Source of the DNA: Rhizobium sp. R634
GTDB taxonomy: Bacteria; Pseudomonadota; Alphaproteobacteria; Rhizobiales; Rhizobiaceae
Length of the DNA stretch: 64,000 bases
Assembly: GCF_002211305.1 (NCBI RefSeq)
Contig: NZ_LOKW01000024.1
Coordinates: forward strand, 62,001-126,000
Direction: 5' to 3'
A program made the translations under genes and the position numbers. This document shows positions 33,902 to 43,376 of this stretch, piece after piece (position 1 is the first letter of the stretch; every line of letters starts with the position of its first letter). A model generated the notes under the pieces. It was not told the origin of the DNA. It did not search any database and saw only the letters and a list, made by a program, of their open reading frames with translations.

Positions 33902-34510
33902 ATGGCCAAACTCCGTTATTTCGACGCGAAAATACCGAGCAAATCGCCGGAGCGGCAGCTGATCACCGCGCATTCGGAATTCTTGCGCACCGGCCGCATC
34001 ACCCGCGACCGGCGCCATTGGCTGGCCGAGGAAAAGCGTTACCTCACCCATGAAGAAGTGGCGGCGAAAACCGGCCGCAAGCTGGAGGCGGCCGGCGAAA
34101 AGACCCATCAGCATATCAACGGCTTCCACCGCTCCATCCAGTTTCCGAGGATGATCTTCCACCGGACGCTGGAGGACAGCCCTCATCTCGGCTATTGCCA
34201 CGTCACCGCCGCGCGAACGAAGTTCGCACATTACGAAGACGTCAGCTGGGCCTTCTACATCGCCAATTTCTATTCCGACATCGGCGACAACGACAACTTC
34301 TTCGAACGCATCGATGTCGGCTATTCCAGAATGTATTTTGCCGTGGCAATCAAGCCGGGCGAGGATTCTACGGAAAAGATGTCCATCGACCGCTCAGTGC
34401 GCGGCAACGGGCTACTCTTCCGCACGCACGATCCGCAGGCGGCGATCCGCAATATCCTGCTGCTCGGCGCCCGCAACGAGCAACTGCGCGAAATCATCCG
34501 CCAGCTGTGA
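33902..34510 (+). CDS. Conserved rhizobial protein of unknown function (DUF6656-like)
   Basis: 202 residues, soluble, rich in His, Arg and aromatic residues (HQHINGFHRSIQFPRMIFHR, YEDVSWAFYIANFYSDIGDN). I recall this type as DUF6656 in Rhizobiaceae but am not certain of the number. No signal peptide or membrane segment. It is first of three same-strand genes with short gaps (38 and 32 bases) leading to tsaC and an FAD-linked dehydrogenase, so it is probably co-transcribed with a tRNA-modification gene. Confidence 0.65.
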   Translation: MAKLRYFDAKIPSKSPERQLITAHSEFLRTGRITRDRRHWLAEEKRYLTHEEVAAKTGRKLEAAGEKTHQHINGFHRSIQFPRMIFHRTLEDSPHLGYCHVTAARTKFAHYEDVSWAFYIANFYSDIGDNDNFFERIDVGYSRMYFAVAIKPGEDSTEKMSIDRSVRGNGLLFRTHDPQAAIRNILLLGARNEQLREIIRQL

Positions 34511-34548
34511 GCGAACAAGGCGATTGATCGCGGGCGACGGAAAGCCTA

Positions 34549-35553
34549 ATGACTGCCGGAACCGGACACAGGCAGCATATGGCACGCATCATCGACATCA
34601 GGTCAGACAAGCAGGCAGCGCTGGAAGCGGCCTGCGCCGCGCTTACCGACGGCTTCGCCATCGCCATTCCGACGGAGACCGTCTACGGCCTTGCAGCCGA
34701 CGCCACCAATCCGGCGGCAATCACCCGCATCTACGAGACCAAGGGACGGCCGCGCTTCAACCCGTTGATCTGCCATATGGCCGATCTCGAAATGGCCGAA
34801 GAGCATGCCGTATTCGACCCGGTCTCACGGGCGCTCGCCATCGCCTTCTGGCCCGGCCCGCTTACGCTCGTGCTGCCGCTGAAGCCTGACAGCCCGATCC
34901 ACTCGCTTGCGACTGCCGGGCTCGACAGCGTCGGCGTTCGTGTGCCGAAGGGTTTCGCAAGTTCCTTGATCGAAGCCTTGGGACACCCGCTCGCGGCCCC
35001 CAGCGCCAATACTTCGGGTGCCATCAGCGCGACGAGTGCGGCCCATGTCGAAGCCGATCTCGGGACGAGGATCCCCCTGATCCTCGATGCAGGCCCAAGC
35101 GCGGTCGGCGTCGAATCGACCATCGTCAAAGTCGAGGATGGCCGGCTGAGACTGCTCCGGCCCGGCGGGCTGGCGGCGCGCGAGATCGAACGCGTCGCAG
35201 GCCGGCCGCTGCTGCGTCCGAAAACGGCATCGGCCGCGATCGAGGCGCCGGGCATGCTCGCCTCGCATTATGCGCCGGGCGCTTCCGTGCGCCTCAATGC
35301 GACGGCCGTGGAACCCGGGGAAGCGCTGATCTCTTTCGGCAGCGCTCCGGTCTCCGGGGCCGACGGCGCGCGGATCGTCCTCGATCTCAGCCCGCGCGGC
35401 GACCTTGCCGAGGCGGCGGCAAATCTTTTCGACTACATGAAGCGGGCCGATGCCAGCGGCGCGTCGAGCATCGCCTTTTCGCCCATTCCCGAGGAGGGAC
35501 TGGGCGAGGCCATCAACGACCGTCTGCAAAGGGCTGCCGCCCCGCGCGACTGA
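34549..35553 (+). CDS. tsaC: L-threonylcarbamoyladenylate synthase, Sua5 type
   Basis: 334 residues. The YrdC domain (about 20-210) has the ATP/threonine-binding motifs IPTETVYGLAADA, KGRPRFNPL and SANTSG, and a C-terminal Sua5 domain follows (PGMLASHYAPGA). It makes threonylcarbamoyl-AMP for t6A37 of tRNAs reading ANN codons. A start at ATG 34579 (MARIIDIRS) is equally possible; the ten extra residues of the longer form look unconserved, although GGAAA precedes its ATG. Confidence 0.92.
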   Translation: MTAGTGHRQHMARIIDIRSDKQAALEAACAALTDGFAIAIPTETVYGLAADATNPAAITRIYETKGRPRFNPLICHMADLEMAEEHAVFDPVSRALAIAFWPGPLTLVLPLKPDSPIHSLATAGLDSVGVRVPKGFASSLIEALGHPLAAPSANTSGAISATSAAHVEADLGTRIPLILDAGPSAVGVESTIVKVEDGRLRLLRPGGLAAREIERVAGRPLLRPKTASAAIEAPGMLASHYAPGASVRLNATAVEPGEALISFGSAPVSGADGARIVLDLSPRGDLAEAAANLFDYMKRADASGASSIAFSPIPEEGLGEAINDRLQRAAAPRD

Positions 35554-35585
35554 CAGACCGATAGAAGCGATAGAGGATCGACCTG

Positions 35586-37022
35586 ATGAGCAGCCCCGGC
35601 ATTTCCACCGATCTTCTCGACCGCTTCGCCGCCATCGTCGGCGAGAAATACGCGCTCCGCAGCGAGGCCGACCTTGCGCCGCATCTGGTCGAAAACCGCG
35701 GCCTCTATCACGGCTCCTCCCCTCTCCTTTTAAAACCCGGCTCGGTCGAGGAAGTCTCCGCGATCATGAAGCTCGCGACCGAGACGGAAACGGCAATCGT
35801 GCCGCAGACCGGCAATACCGGTCTCGTCGGCGGCCAGACACCGCGCGCGGGCAAGTGCGATATCATCGTCTCGCTTGAGCGCATGAAAAGGATCCGCGAC
35901 GTCGATCCGGTGGCGAACGTGCTGGTGGCCGATGGCGGCGCCATTCTTGCCGAGGTGCAGAAGGCTGCCGAGGCGCATGGGCGGCTCTTTCCGCTGTCGC
36001 TCGGTTCGGAGGGCTCCTGCCGCATCGGCGGCAACCTTTCCACCAATGCCGGCGGCACGGCCGTGCTTGCCTATGGCAATATGCGCCAGCTCTGCCTCGG
36101 TCTGGAAGTGGTGCTGCCGACCGGCGAAATCTGGGATGGCCTGCGCCGCCTGAAGAAAGACAATACCGGCTACGATCTGCGCGACCTCTTCATCGGCGCA
36201 GAAGGCACGCTCGGCATCATCACGGGCGCGGTGCTGAAGCTTTTCCCGCAGCCGCTCGGCCATCAGGTGGCATTCGCCGGGCTGCATTCGGTCGAAGATG
36301 CGCTTGCGCTTTTCAACCTTGCCTCCAGCCTCTGCGGCGCCTCGCTCACCGGCTTCGAACTGATGCCGCGCTTCGGGGTCGAGATCACCGCCCGCCACAT
36401 CGACGGCGTCCGCGATCCGCTGGAAACGGCCTATCCCTGGTACGTGCTGATCGATATCTCCACCTCGGACTCGGCCGAGACGGCGGAGCGGATGATGAAT
36501 GGCCTGCTGGAACAGGGCTTCGAGGCTGGACTGGTGCTGGATGCCGTGATCGCCTCATCCGTGGCGCAGCAGAAAGCGATATGGCATATGCGCGAGAGCA
36601 TGTCGGACGCTCAAAAGCCCGAGGGGGGCTCGATCAAGCACGATGTTTCCGTCCCCGTGTCGAGGATCCCGCATTTCATGGCCGAAGCCGAGACGGCAGT
36701 GATGGCGGCGATGCCGGGCGCCCGGATCTGCGCCTTCGGCCACATGGGCGACGGCAATATCCATTACAATATTTCCCAGCCGATCGGCGCCGACAAAGCC
36801 GCTTTCATCGCCCGCTGGCATGAGATGAACCATATCGTTCACGGGCTGGTGCTCGCCCACGGCGGCTCGATCTCGGCCGAGCACGGCATCGGCCAACTGA
36901 AGCGCGACGAACTGGCGACGATCCGCCCGGCGATCGAAATCGAGCTGATGCGCCGCATCAAACGCGCCTTCGATCCGGCTGATATCATGAATCCTGGAAA
37001 GGTCGTCAGCCTCGACGTGTGA
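35586..37022 (+). CDS. FAD-binding oxidoreductase of the D-2-hydroxyacid dehydrogenase (GlcD/D2HGDH) type
   Basis: 478 residues. The VAO-type FAD domain shows PQTGNTGLVGGQTPRAGKCD, GSEGSCRIGGNLSTNAGG and GAEGTLGIITGAVLK; the C-terminal FAD-oxidase domain carries the metal-binding HMGDGNIHYN and the final EHGIGQLKRDEL. These enzymes oxidise D-lactate, D-2-hydroxyglutarate or glycolate-like acids and pass electrons to the respiratory chain or ETF. The exact substrate is open. It follows tsaC by 32 bases. Confidence 0.9.
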   Translation: MSSPGISTDLLDRFAAIVGEKYALRSEADLAPHLVENRGLYHGSSPLLLKPGSVEEVSAIMKLATETETAIVPQTGNTGLVGGQTPRAGKCDIIVSLERMKRIRDVDPVANVLVADGGAILAEVQKAAEAHGRLFPLSLGSEGSCRIGGNLSTNAGGTAVLAYGNMRQLCLGLEVVLPTGEIWDGLRRLKKDNTGYDLRDLFIGAEGTLGIITGAVLKLFPQPLGHQVAFAGLHSVEDALALFNLASSLCGASLTGFELMPRFGVEITARHIDGVRDPLETAYPWYVLIDISTSDSAETAERMMNGLLEQGFEAGLVLDAVIASSVAQQKAIWHMRESMSDAQKPEGGSIKHDVSVPVSRIPHFMAEAETAVMAAMPGARICAFGHMGDGNIHYNISQPIGADKAAFIARWHEMNHIVHGLVLAHGGSISAEHGIGQLKRDELATIRPAIEIELMRRIKRAFDPADIMNPGKVVSLDV

Positions 37023-37034
37023 GGCTGACCATTA

Positions 37035-40000
37035 TCAGGCCGACTGCGTGCCGCCGCCGGTCAGGATCTGCAGCGCCGGCGATTGCTGCGTGTTGTTCTG
37101 GACGTCGTACATTGCCGTGAAGCGTCTCAGCAGCTTGTCGACCTTCTTCGGATCCTGAAGATCCTCCAGCTTGACGAAGCGGTTGATGAGATCGGCCTGC
37201 TTGGCGACGTCCATGCCCGAAATCTGCGACGGCAGGCTGTAGGCGGTGGTGATGACCTGGTAGAGCGCCCTGTCGCCGAGGATCGAATAGATCGAGGTGA
37301 TGCTCGAAGCCTTGCGGCTGAAGTAGAGCGCCAGGCGCACGCCGTCGTTGGTTTGGCCTTCCTGGGTCTCCAGCGTCTGCTGCAGGTAGAGCTGCTGGGT
37401 GCGATCCTCGGACGCCTTGTTCTGGATGGTGCCGATCTTGGCGCGTGTCAGATTGCCGTCCTTGTCGAAGTTGAAGGCCGCGACGATATCCTTGAAGCGC
37501 GCATCCGCCTTGTCGTTCAGGTAGCTCTTCTTGTCCTCGGGATCCGAGGTGAAGATTTTCTTCAACGTAGCCTTGTCGTAATCCTTCGGATCAAGGTTGT
37601 TCGCCTTCAGCACCAGATCGGTCAACCGGCTGTCGTCCAGGAAATCGTCGAGCGACTTGACCTTCGCCATGCCCTTGGCGAAATAATCGACCTCGGCCGT
37701 CGCGTCCTTGGCTGCCTTGTCCTTCACCGGGCCATCCTTCAGCAGCATGGTCATATGCGCCTTATAGTCGGTGGCGTATTTGGCCATGGTCGCGTCGGGT
37801 AGCGCCTGGAAAGGCGAAGCCGCCTTGCCGTCGGGACCGAAGTTGAAGGCGCGGGCGAGGTTGGTGATGCGTTCATCCTTGAGGGACGCGATATAACCAT
37901 TCGGATCGTAAGCATCGCTCGTCAGGATCTTGCGCATCATCGAGCGCGGCACTTCCTGATCGGTGAGACCGAAAGCCTGCAGCGCCACATGATAGAGGTC
38001 CGGCAGATTGTCGTTGCTCTTCGTGAAATCCGCTGCCGAATTGGTGCGCAGGAAATCATTGACGCTGTCGATTTCGGAGAAATCCAGCAGGCTGGTGCTG
38101 TCGGCCATCATTTTCTGGTAATTGGCGGCGACCTCGTCGATCGCATCGTCGCGCTCGTCGTCATAGCGGGCGGCATAGTTGTCGTTGGTGGTCTGCGCCT
38201 GCGCGGCGATCTGGACCGAGCTGACAGCCGGGAGCGATCCATCGGCGGCGAAGTTGAAATCGGCATTGAGATCGGCATAGCCAGCCGCAGATGCCGCAGC
38301 CGCATCGGTCAAGATGCTCCTGAGGTCGGTATCCGAGATACCTTTAGGCAGGTTATACGTGCTCTTCAGGAAATTGATGATGGCGGGATCGGCGAGCAGA
38401 TCATCGACATTGGAGATCGTCGACATCCTGGCGGAATAGTCGTCCGTGCGCGCTGCGGCGGCCAATTTCGTGTTGGTGACCTGGCCGCCCGTCTGGGCAG
38501 ACATGCCGTCCTCGAGTGATCCATCCGCCTTGAAGTTGAAGGCAGCGGCAACGTCGGCATAGGTGCCGGTGCCGCTCTGATCGGTCAGGATGGCGCGAAG
38601 AGCGACATCGGTGACGGTCGACGGGATGCCATAGGCGTTGCGGACAAAATTGTTCAGCTTCTGATCCGCCAGCAGTTGATCGACGTTCGAGATGCCGGCG
38701 ATGGTCGACTGGTAATAGACTGCCGCATTGTCGGCCCTGCTGGCGGTGCTGGCGCTTTGCGCCGCGCTCTGCGAGGCATAGAGGGTCGCGACCGACCCAT
38801 CAGTCTTGAAATTGAAGAGTTCGTGGACGTCACTATAACCCTGAGCGCTTGCCGCCGCGGGATCGACGAGGAAAGTTCTCAGCGTCGCATCCGAGACGCT
38901 GTCTGCGATTTGCATGCTGGTTCTGATGTAGCTGACAGCAACAGGATCCGACATGATGTCGTCGACATTGGTGACATTGCCGATCATGCCGTTGAAGTGC
39001 GCTGCGTTCGCCGCCGACTTGTCGGTGGTCGATTTGCGCTGTGCCTCCGTCTGGATCACCGAACCGTTGATCGAGCCGTCCGCATTGAAGTTGAAGTCGG
39101 CATTGAGGCCGGCCTTCCCTTGGGCGGCGGCATAGGCTGGGTCCGTCAGGATGCTCTTCAGCTCGGCATTGCTGAAATTCACGCCGAGGCCATAGGCATC
39201 CTTGATGTAGCGCGCCGTTACGCCGTCGGCGAGCAGATCGTCGACATTGGTGATGCTGCTCGATTGCGATGTTACGCCATAATAATTGGTAGTGTTCGAT
39301 GCGGCCGACGTCAGCTTGTTCGCCTGCTCGATCGACTGAGCTCGCACCGTGTTCGAGGTCGTGCCGTCCGCCTTGAAATTGAAGGCGTTGTAGACATTGG
39401 TAAAGCCCATCAGCTGGGCATAGCCCGGATCGGTCAGCACCGTGCGCAACGCCGCGGCGGTGAAGTCGGCCCCCATGCTGTAGGCCGTCTTGATATAGGA
39501 GGTCAGGCGGCTGTCGGCGACCAGATCGTCGACATTGGTGATCGTGCCGATCTTCGCCGTATAATAGGCCTTGTTGTATTCGGCCGCCGTCTTGCCGACA
39601 TAGTAGACGTCGGAGCCGACCGAATTGTCGATGATGACCGACTGGGAATTCAGCGTGTAGGTCTCGATCACCGAAGCCTTCTGCGCGGCCGTCTGGGCCG
39701 TCCCGGTGACCGTGCCGTCGGCATTGAAGCTGAACTGGGCGGCAAGCGCCTTGTATTTGTCGCCGCCCTGCGTGTTGACGAAGCTCGACGGGTCGCTGAG
39801 ATCACTCGTCAGCACCTGCCGCAGGAAATCCTTCGACGCATAGGTCGGATCGATTTTGAACGTCTTCAGCACATAGGTGCGCAGCCGCGTGTTGTTGATC
39901 AGGTCGTCGACGGTCTGCACGCTGTCGATATTGTTGCCGTAATAGGTGCTCTCGGTGGCCGCGGCCTTGTCGGCATCGACAAAGGACTGCTTGTAGAGAC

Positions 40001-40370
40001 CGATGAGATCGTCCTCCTGCGCGTCCGTCTGCACGTCCTTGTCAGGCGCATTGAAATTGAAGGCGGCGGCGAATTCGCGGTAGCGCGTATCGGAGAGCTT
40101 GTTGGCGTAGCTGTCGGGGTCGGTGAGATCGCTTTCGAGCACCTTCTTCATGAAGGCCTTGGCGTAGGTCATGTCCTCGAGGCCATAGGCCTTCATCGCG
40201 TAGCTGTAGAGCTTGTAGTCGCCGAGGAAGTCGTCGACGTCAGTGACCTTGTTGATATTGTCGGCGTAGTACTGGGCATCCTTCTTGACCGTCGATTGCG
40301 CCGCAACCTTGTTGAGGCTCGACGTCATATCCTTCGACAGGATCGAGTAAGCGAGGGAAGCCGTAATCAT
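37035..40370 (-). CDS. Giant repetitive DUF1217 protein (about ten repeats)
   Basis: 1111 residues from the ATG at 40370 (AAGGG eight bases upstream). It is built of nine clear units of 80-130 residues, each with the pattern NVDDLLAD-x-IxxYIKxAYGL, then LRxILTD, a short loop, AAFNFKADGS and AQTAAQ. A degenerate tenth unit ends the protein (SSITSIYSILGDRALYQVIT ... LLRRFTAMYDVQ). No signal peptide or membrane helix is visible. This matches DUF1217, which I know from shorter alphaproteobacterial proteins, some near flagellar genes; no flagellar gene is in this window. Function unknown; modular scaffold, export or structural roles are possible. Repeats differ enough at DNA level to be stable. 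Confidence 0.75.
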   Translation of the reverse strand: MITASLAYSILSKDMTSSLNKVAAQSTVKKDAQYYADNINKVTDVDDFLGDYKLYSYAMKAYGLEDMTYAKAFMKKVLESDLTDPDSYANKLSDTRYREFAAAFNFNAPDKDVQTDAQEDDLIGLYKQSFVDADKAAATESTYYGNNIDSVQTVDDLINNTRLRTYVLKTFKIDPTYASKDFLRQVLTSDLSDPSSFVNTQGGDKYKALAAQFSFNADGTVTGTAQTAAQKASVIETYTLNSQSVIIDNSVGSDVYYVGKTAAEYNKAYYTAKIGTITNVDDLVADSRLTSYIKTAYSMGADFTAAALRTVLTDPGYAQLMGFTNVYNAFNFKADGTTSNTVRAQSIEQANKLTSAASNTTNYYGVTSQSSSITNVDDLLADGVTARYIKDAYGLGVNFSNAELKSILTDPAYAAAQGKAGLNADFNFNADGSINGSVIQTEAQRKSTTDKSAANAAHFNGMIGNVTNVDDIMSDPVAVSYIRTSMQIADSVSDATLRTFLVDPAAASAQGYSDVHELFNFKTDGSVATLYASQSAAQSASTASRADNAAVYYQSTIAGISNVDQLLADQKLNNFVRNAYGIPSTVTDVALRAILTDQSGTGTYADVAAAFNFKADGSLEDGMSAQTGGQVTNTKLAAAARTDDYSARMSTISNVDDLLADPAIINFLKSTYNLPKGISDTDLRSILTDAAAASAAGYADLNADFNFAADGSLPAVSSVQIAAQAQTTNDNYAARYDDERDDAIDEVAANYQKMMADSTSLLDFSEIDSVNDFLRTNSAADFTKSNDNLPDLYHVALQAFGLTDQEVPRSMMRKILTSDAYDPNGYIASLKDERITNLARAFNFGPDGKAASPFQALPDATMAKYATDYKAHMTMLLKDGPVKDKAAKDATAEVDYFAKGMAKVKSLDDFLDDSRLTDLVLKANNLDPKDYDKATLKKIFTSDPEDKKSYLNDKADARFKDIVAAFNFDKDGNLTRAKIGTIQNKASEDRTQQLYLQQTLETQEGQTNDGVRLALYFSRKASSITSIYSILGDRALYQVITTAYSLPSQISGMDVAKQADLINRFVKLEDLQDPKKVDKLLRRFTAMYDVQNNTQQSPALQILTGGGTQSA

Positions 40371-40671
40371 CAAAAGCGCCCTTTTCGGCAAAATCTCTAA
40401 AAGAACGACGAACTGCTGGTGGGCCCATTTTGCCACGCAAAACTTACCCGAGACTTACCTCTGGGTTGCGTCATTTCAGGACAAGACACCGTTCACCTTC
40501 CGGAAACCCTGCCGGATTCGGTTTTGATAACCATCGTAGGAGGCAAAGTTTTCTTAACCGCAATTTTTAAGCTGTACGGAAGGGCCCCCGCCTATTGTCG
40601 GCCATAGAGGACGAAAAGTCCCAAGGAGAAGACCGGAAACCGGCTCTCAGGTAAGACAAGGGTAGAATGAA
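40371..40671. other. Intergenic region between DUF1217 and DUF6101-like genes
   Basis: No convincing gene. A 62-codon frame at 40419-40607 has no ribosome site or recognisable sequence. The stretch holds the divergent promoters, an AT-rich block (TTTTCTTAACCGCAATTTTTAAGC, about 40548-40571), a small CCGG-AAA-CCGG hairpin near 40635 and AAGGAG at 40622 too far from the next start. Confidence 0.4.
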
Positions 40672-41238
40672 ATGAACAATCCCGTTATGAAGCCCGCATG
40701 GGCTGGCACGACGCTACGCCTCGATCCGTCCCGCTTTCCCCAGCAGGTCAGCTACGCCATCCATGATTGTTCGGATGACGTCAGCATCACCATAGACGAA
40801 CGCGGCGCCGTTCTGCGCAAGATCCTTCCCTCCAGCGGCCTGCCGCTATCGATTGCCCTGCCGAAGCGCGTCTTTCAGGGTGTCGCGGCCCGCGCCATAG
40901 ACCATGGCGACGGTGAGGTTACGGTGACGCTCGAACTCCACCACGCGGATCCGGAACTCTGCATTCCGCTGCTCGTCGCCCATGATCTCAGCGACATCGC
41001 CGCCGACTGGCGCAGCTGGTCGGAGGCCTTCCGCATTCCGATGCTGATGGTCGAAGCCGATGGCGTCGCACGGCCGCTCGAAGACCATATCGGAGCCCTG
41101 CGTACCGGCGATCTGAAGCCGCGCCGCCGTCATTCCTACTTCGCCAATCGCCGTCCGCGCTTCCTCGTGCGCCGCACCACTGGCCGGCTGGGCGTTGCGA
41201 TGAAGATCGAAGGCAAGGAAATCATCGCCCGCAACTGA
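40672..41238 (+). CDS. Conserved rhizobial protein (DUF6101-like)
   Basis: 188 residues, no signal peptide. The sequence runs MNNPVMKPAWAGTTLRLDPSR, then a beta-rich middle (VSITIDERGAVLRK, VTVTLELHHADPELCIPLLV) and a strongly basic C-terminal part (LKPRRRHSYFANRRPRFLVRR). I associate this with DUF6101, a family of Rhizobiales without known function. It is monocistronic, with a long leader and a strong terminator behind it. Confidence 0.7.
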   Translation: MNNPVMKPAWAGTTLRLDPSRFPQQVSYAIHDCSDDVSITIDERGAVLRKILPSSGLPLSIALPKRVFQGVAARAIDHGDGEVTVTLELHHADPELCIPLLVAHDLSDIAADWRSWSEAFRIPMLMVEADGVARPLEDHIGALRTGDLKPRRRHSYFANRRPRFLVRRTTGRLGVAMKIEGKEIIARN

Positions 41239-41287
41239 ACGGAATCGCGACAGTTCCATGCGGCAACGCCGCTCCGGAACCATTTTG

Positions 41288-41313
41288 AAACCCGGCGCCC
41301 GCGCCGGGTTTTT
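41288..41313. terminator. Bidirectional intrinsic terminator
   Basis: AAACCCGGCGC-CC-GCGCCGGGTTTTT: an 8-bp GC stem flanked by A and T runs, between the converging DUF6101-like gene and ubiA. It can work on both strands. Confidence 0.85.
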
Positions 41314-41321
41314 CGTTCCAT

Positions 41322-42290
41322 TCAGGGAATGGCGAACAGCAGCGAGACGAAAAGGCCGAAGAAGATGATCAGGCCGACGCGGTTGTTCGACTTGAAGAGC
41401 GCCAGGCATTGGACGGGATCATCGATATCAAGCCGGACGATCTGCCAGGCAAACATGCCGGCCGCGCCGATGAGCGCCAGGAAGGCAATGAGATTGGCGT
41501 CACCGAGCAGAAAAGCGGCGAACATCAGCACCAGCGTCAGCCCATAAAGACCGATCAGCCAAAGCCTCGTCCTGTCGCCGAAGAGCCGTGCTGTGGAGCG
41601 AACGCCGATCAGTTCGTCGTCCTCCTTGTCCTGGTGGGCGTAGATGGTGTCGTAACCGATCGTCCAGGCGACGGAGGCGGCATAAAGCAGGATCGCCGCG
41701 AAGGAGAGGCCACCCGATATGCCGGCCCAGCCCATCAGCGCACCCCAGGAAAAGGCAAGTCCCAGGAAGAACTGCGGCCAGTCGGTGAAGCGTTTGGCGA
41801 AGGGATAAAGCGCGACGATGCCGAGCGAGAGAATGCCGAGGAAAACGGTCAGCCAGTTGAATTGCAGCAGCACGAAAAGGCCGACCAGCGCCTGCAGGCC
41901 GATAAAGATCTTCGCATGGGCGCGGGTGACGCGGCCGGAAGGGAGTGGTCGCGAACGCGTGCGCGCCACTTCCATGTCGATCTCATGGTCGACGAGATCG
42001 TTGTAAGTGCAGCCGGCGCCGCGCATGGCGACCGCGCCGATGAAATAGAGGATGAGGTGGGAGACCAGCAGGCTGCCGGAATAGCGCCCCTCGCCGATCG
42101 CCGCATTGGCGGCGAGTGTCGCCGACCAAAAGCATGGCCACATCAAGAGCTGCCAGCCGATGGGCCGGTCCCAGCGCGCGAGCTGCGCATAGGGCCACAG
42201 CCATGGCGGCAGGATCCGGTAAACCCAGTTATCGGAAGGTGCGTCGGAGACGCGATCGTGAAAATGACCGGTATCTTGCATGCCGTTCAT
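41322..42290 (-). CDS. ubiA: 4-hydroxybenzoate polyprenyltransferase
   Basis: 322 residues, about eight membrane helices. The two Asp-rich motifs are YNDLVDHEIDMEVARTRSRP (N/D--D---D) and YDTIYAHQDKEDD, which bind Mg2+ and the prenyl diphosphate. It attaches the polyprenyl tail to 4-hydroxybenzoate in ubiquinone synthesis at the inner membrane. The gene stands alone; its stop is ten bases from the shared terminator. Confidence 0.95.
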   Translation of the reverse strand: MNGMQDTGHFHDRVSDAPSDNWVYRILPPWLWPYAQLARWDRPIGWQLLMWPCFWSATLAANAAIGEGRYSGSLLVSHLILYFIGAVAMRGAGCTYNDLVDHEIDMEVARTRSRPLPSGRVTRAHAKIFIGLQALVGLFVLLQFNWLTVFLGILSLGIVALYPFAKRFTDWPQFFLGLAFSWGALMGWAGISGGLSFAAILLYAASVAWTIGYDTIYAHQDKEDDELIGVRSTARLFGDRTRLWLIGLYGLTLVLMFAAFLLGDANLIAFLALIGAAGMFAWQIVRLDIDDPVQCLALFKSNNRVGLIIFFGLFVSLLFAIP

Positions 42291-42441
42291 CTAGCGGCGG
42301 GCTGGCGATCCGGTCAAGAAGCGATCGCGGCGTCACGGGAGCACTCCCGCTGTTCTCCGAACCGCGGAAATGCTCTATCGCTTTGTTTTCTCTCAATTCC
42401 TGACGAAAAACCCGTGGGTGCTCTTGCCGGAATTGCTCCGA

Positions 42442-43254
42442 TCACTGCAGTGAGAAATTGAATCTGTACGTCGCCGAGACGCCGATCAGGACCTGGTTCT
42501 TCGAGCCGCGCTCCCTGACGAGGCTGCTATCGGCAGCCGGGCCTGCGAGCCGCTTATATTCCAGGAAGGAACTCGCCGACAGGTTTTCCGTCGCCTTCCA
42601 TGTCAGGGCCGCACCCGCGCCGTAAGACTGGATGCCCGATGACGGCTTGTAGGGATCGAGGCCGCTTGCCGCAGCCTGCTTGGCGTTGACGCCGTAATAG
42701 GCGTCGTAATAACCGCTTGTGGCGAATGTCGCGCGCGGGCCGCCGGAAAGCTGCAGGTCGGGCGCGATGTCGGTGAAGGCATCGACAGCGAGATCGGCGA
42801 CGACGCCATCATGCGAGCGGATGCCCTGGCGGACTTCGGCGCGGGCGCGAATGAAATCGGTCGGGTAGACTTCGACGAAACCGCCGGCTTCCGCTCCCCA
42901 CTTGACCTTCTTCATGCCCTTCAACTCATGGCCGTCGCCATCATCGCGCGAAGGCACGAACCGGCCGACGATGCCGGCCCGAATGGTTCCGTTGTCGATG
43001 AGGGCGAAGGAAGGATTGTCGTTGCGCGAGGAAAAACGCGGGGCCGATCCCTGCCGGCCGGCCGAGATCAGCGGGCTGAACCTGAATTCATAACGCGAAG
43101 AGCCTTCGAATTTCGGGGCAGAGAAGCCGGCGACGCCGACGCTCAAATACCAGTCGCCGGACCAGAAATGCTGGCCGCTTTCCTGCGCGGCCGCAGAACC
43201 AAAGGAAGAAAAGGCAATAAGCAAAGAAATCGATACGACTGATCGATGAGACAC
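42442..43254 (-). CDS. MipA/OmpV-family outer membrane protein
   Basis: 270 residues with signal peptide (VSISLLIAFSSFGSAAAQ). The mature protein is a predicted beta barrel: WYLSVGVAGFSAPKFEGSSRYE at the start and a C-terminal aromatic strand ending TYRFNFSLQ, a typical barrel signal, although the last residue is Gln and not Phe. Family members are scaffolding or osmotically linked outer membrane proteins. Single gene, 150 bases from the ubiA start. Confidence 0.88.
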   Translation of the reverse strand: MSHRSVVSISLLIAFSSFGSAAAQESGQHFWSGDWYLSVGVAGFSAPKFEGSSRYEFRFSPLISAGRQGSAPRFSSRNDNPSFALIDNGTIRAGIVGRFVPSRDDGDGHELKGMKKVKWGAEAGGFVEVYPTDFIRARAEVRQGIRSHDGVVADLAVDAFTDIAPDLQLSGGPRATFATSGYYDAYYGVNAKQAAASGLDPYKPSSGIQSYGAGAALTWKATENLSASSFLEYKRLAGPAADSSLVRERGSKNQVLIGVSATYRFNFSLQ

Positions 43255-43376
43255 GTCCGCACTCCAGAAAACGCAAAAACAAAGCCGCGGAGGGCGGCGG
43301 TCGCTACATTTATCGTGAGGTCGTTACGCCAATGTTAACCACGGCGGCGAGATTGGAAGGCAAAACCGATGTCTTT

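Noticed and set aside
37100..40300. Possible CRISPR or tandem DNA repeat inside the DUF1217 gene
   Set aside because: The periodicity comes from protein repeats of about 90 residues; the DNA units differ in length and sequence, and no short identical repeats with unique spacers exist.
40419..40607. A 62-codon frame upstream of the DUF6101-like gene
   Set aside because: No ribosome site, no recognised motif, and it lies in the region that must hold two divergent promoters.
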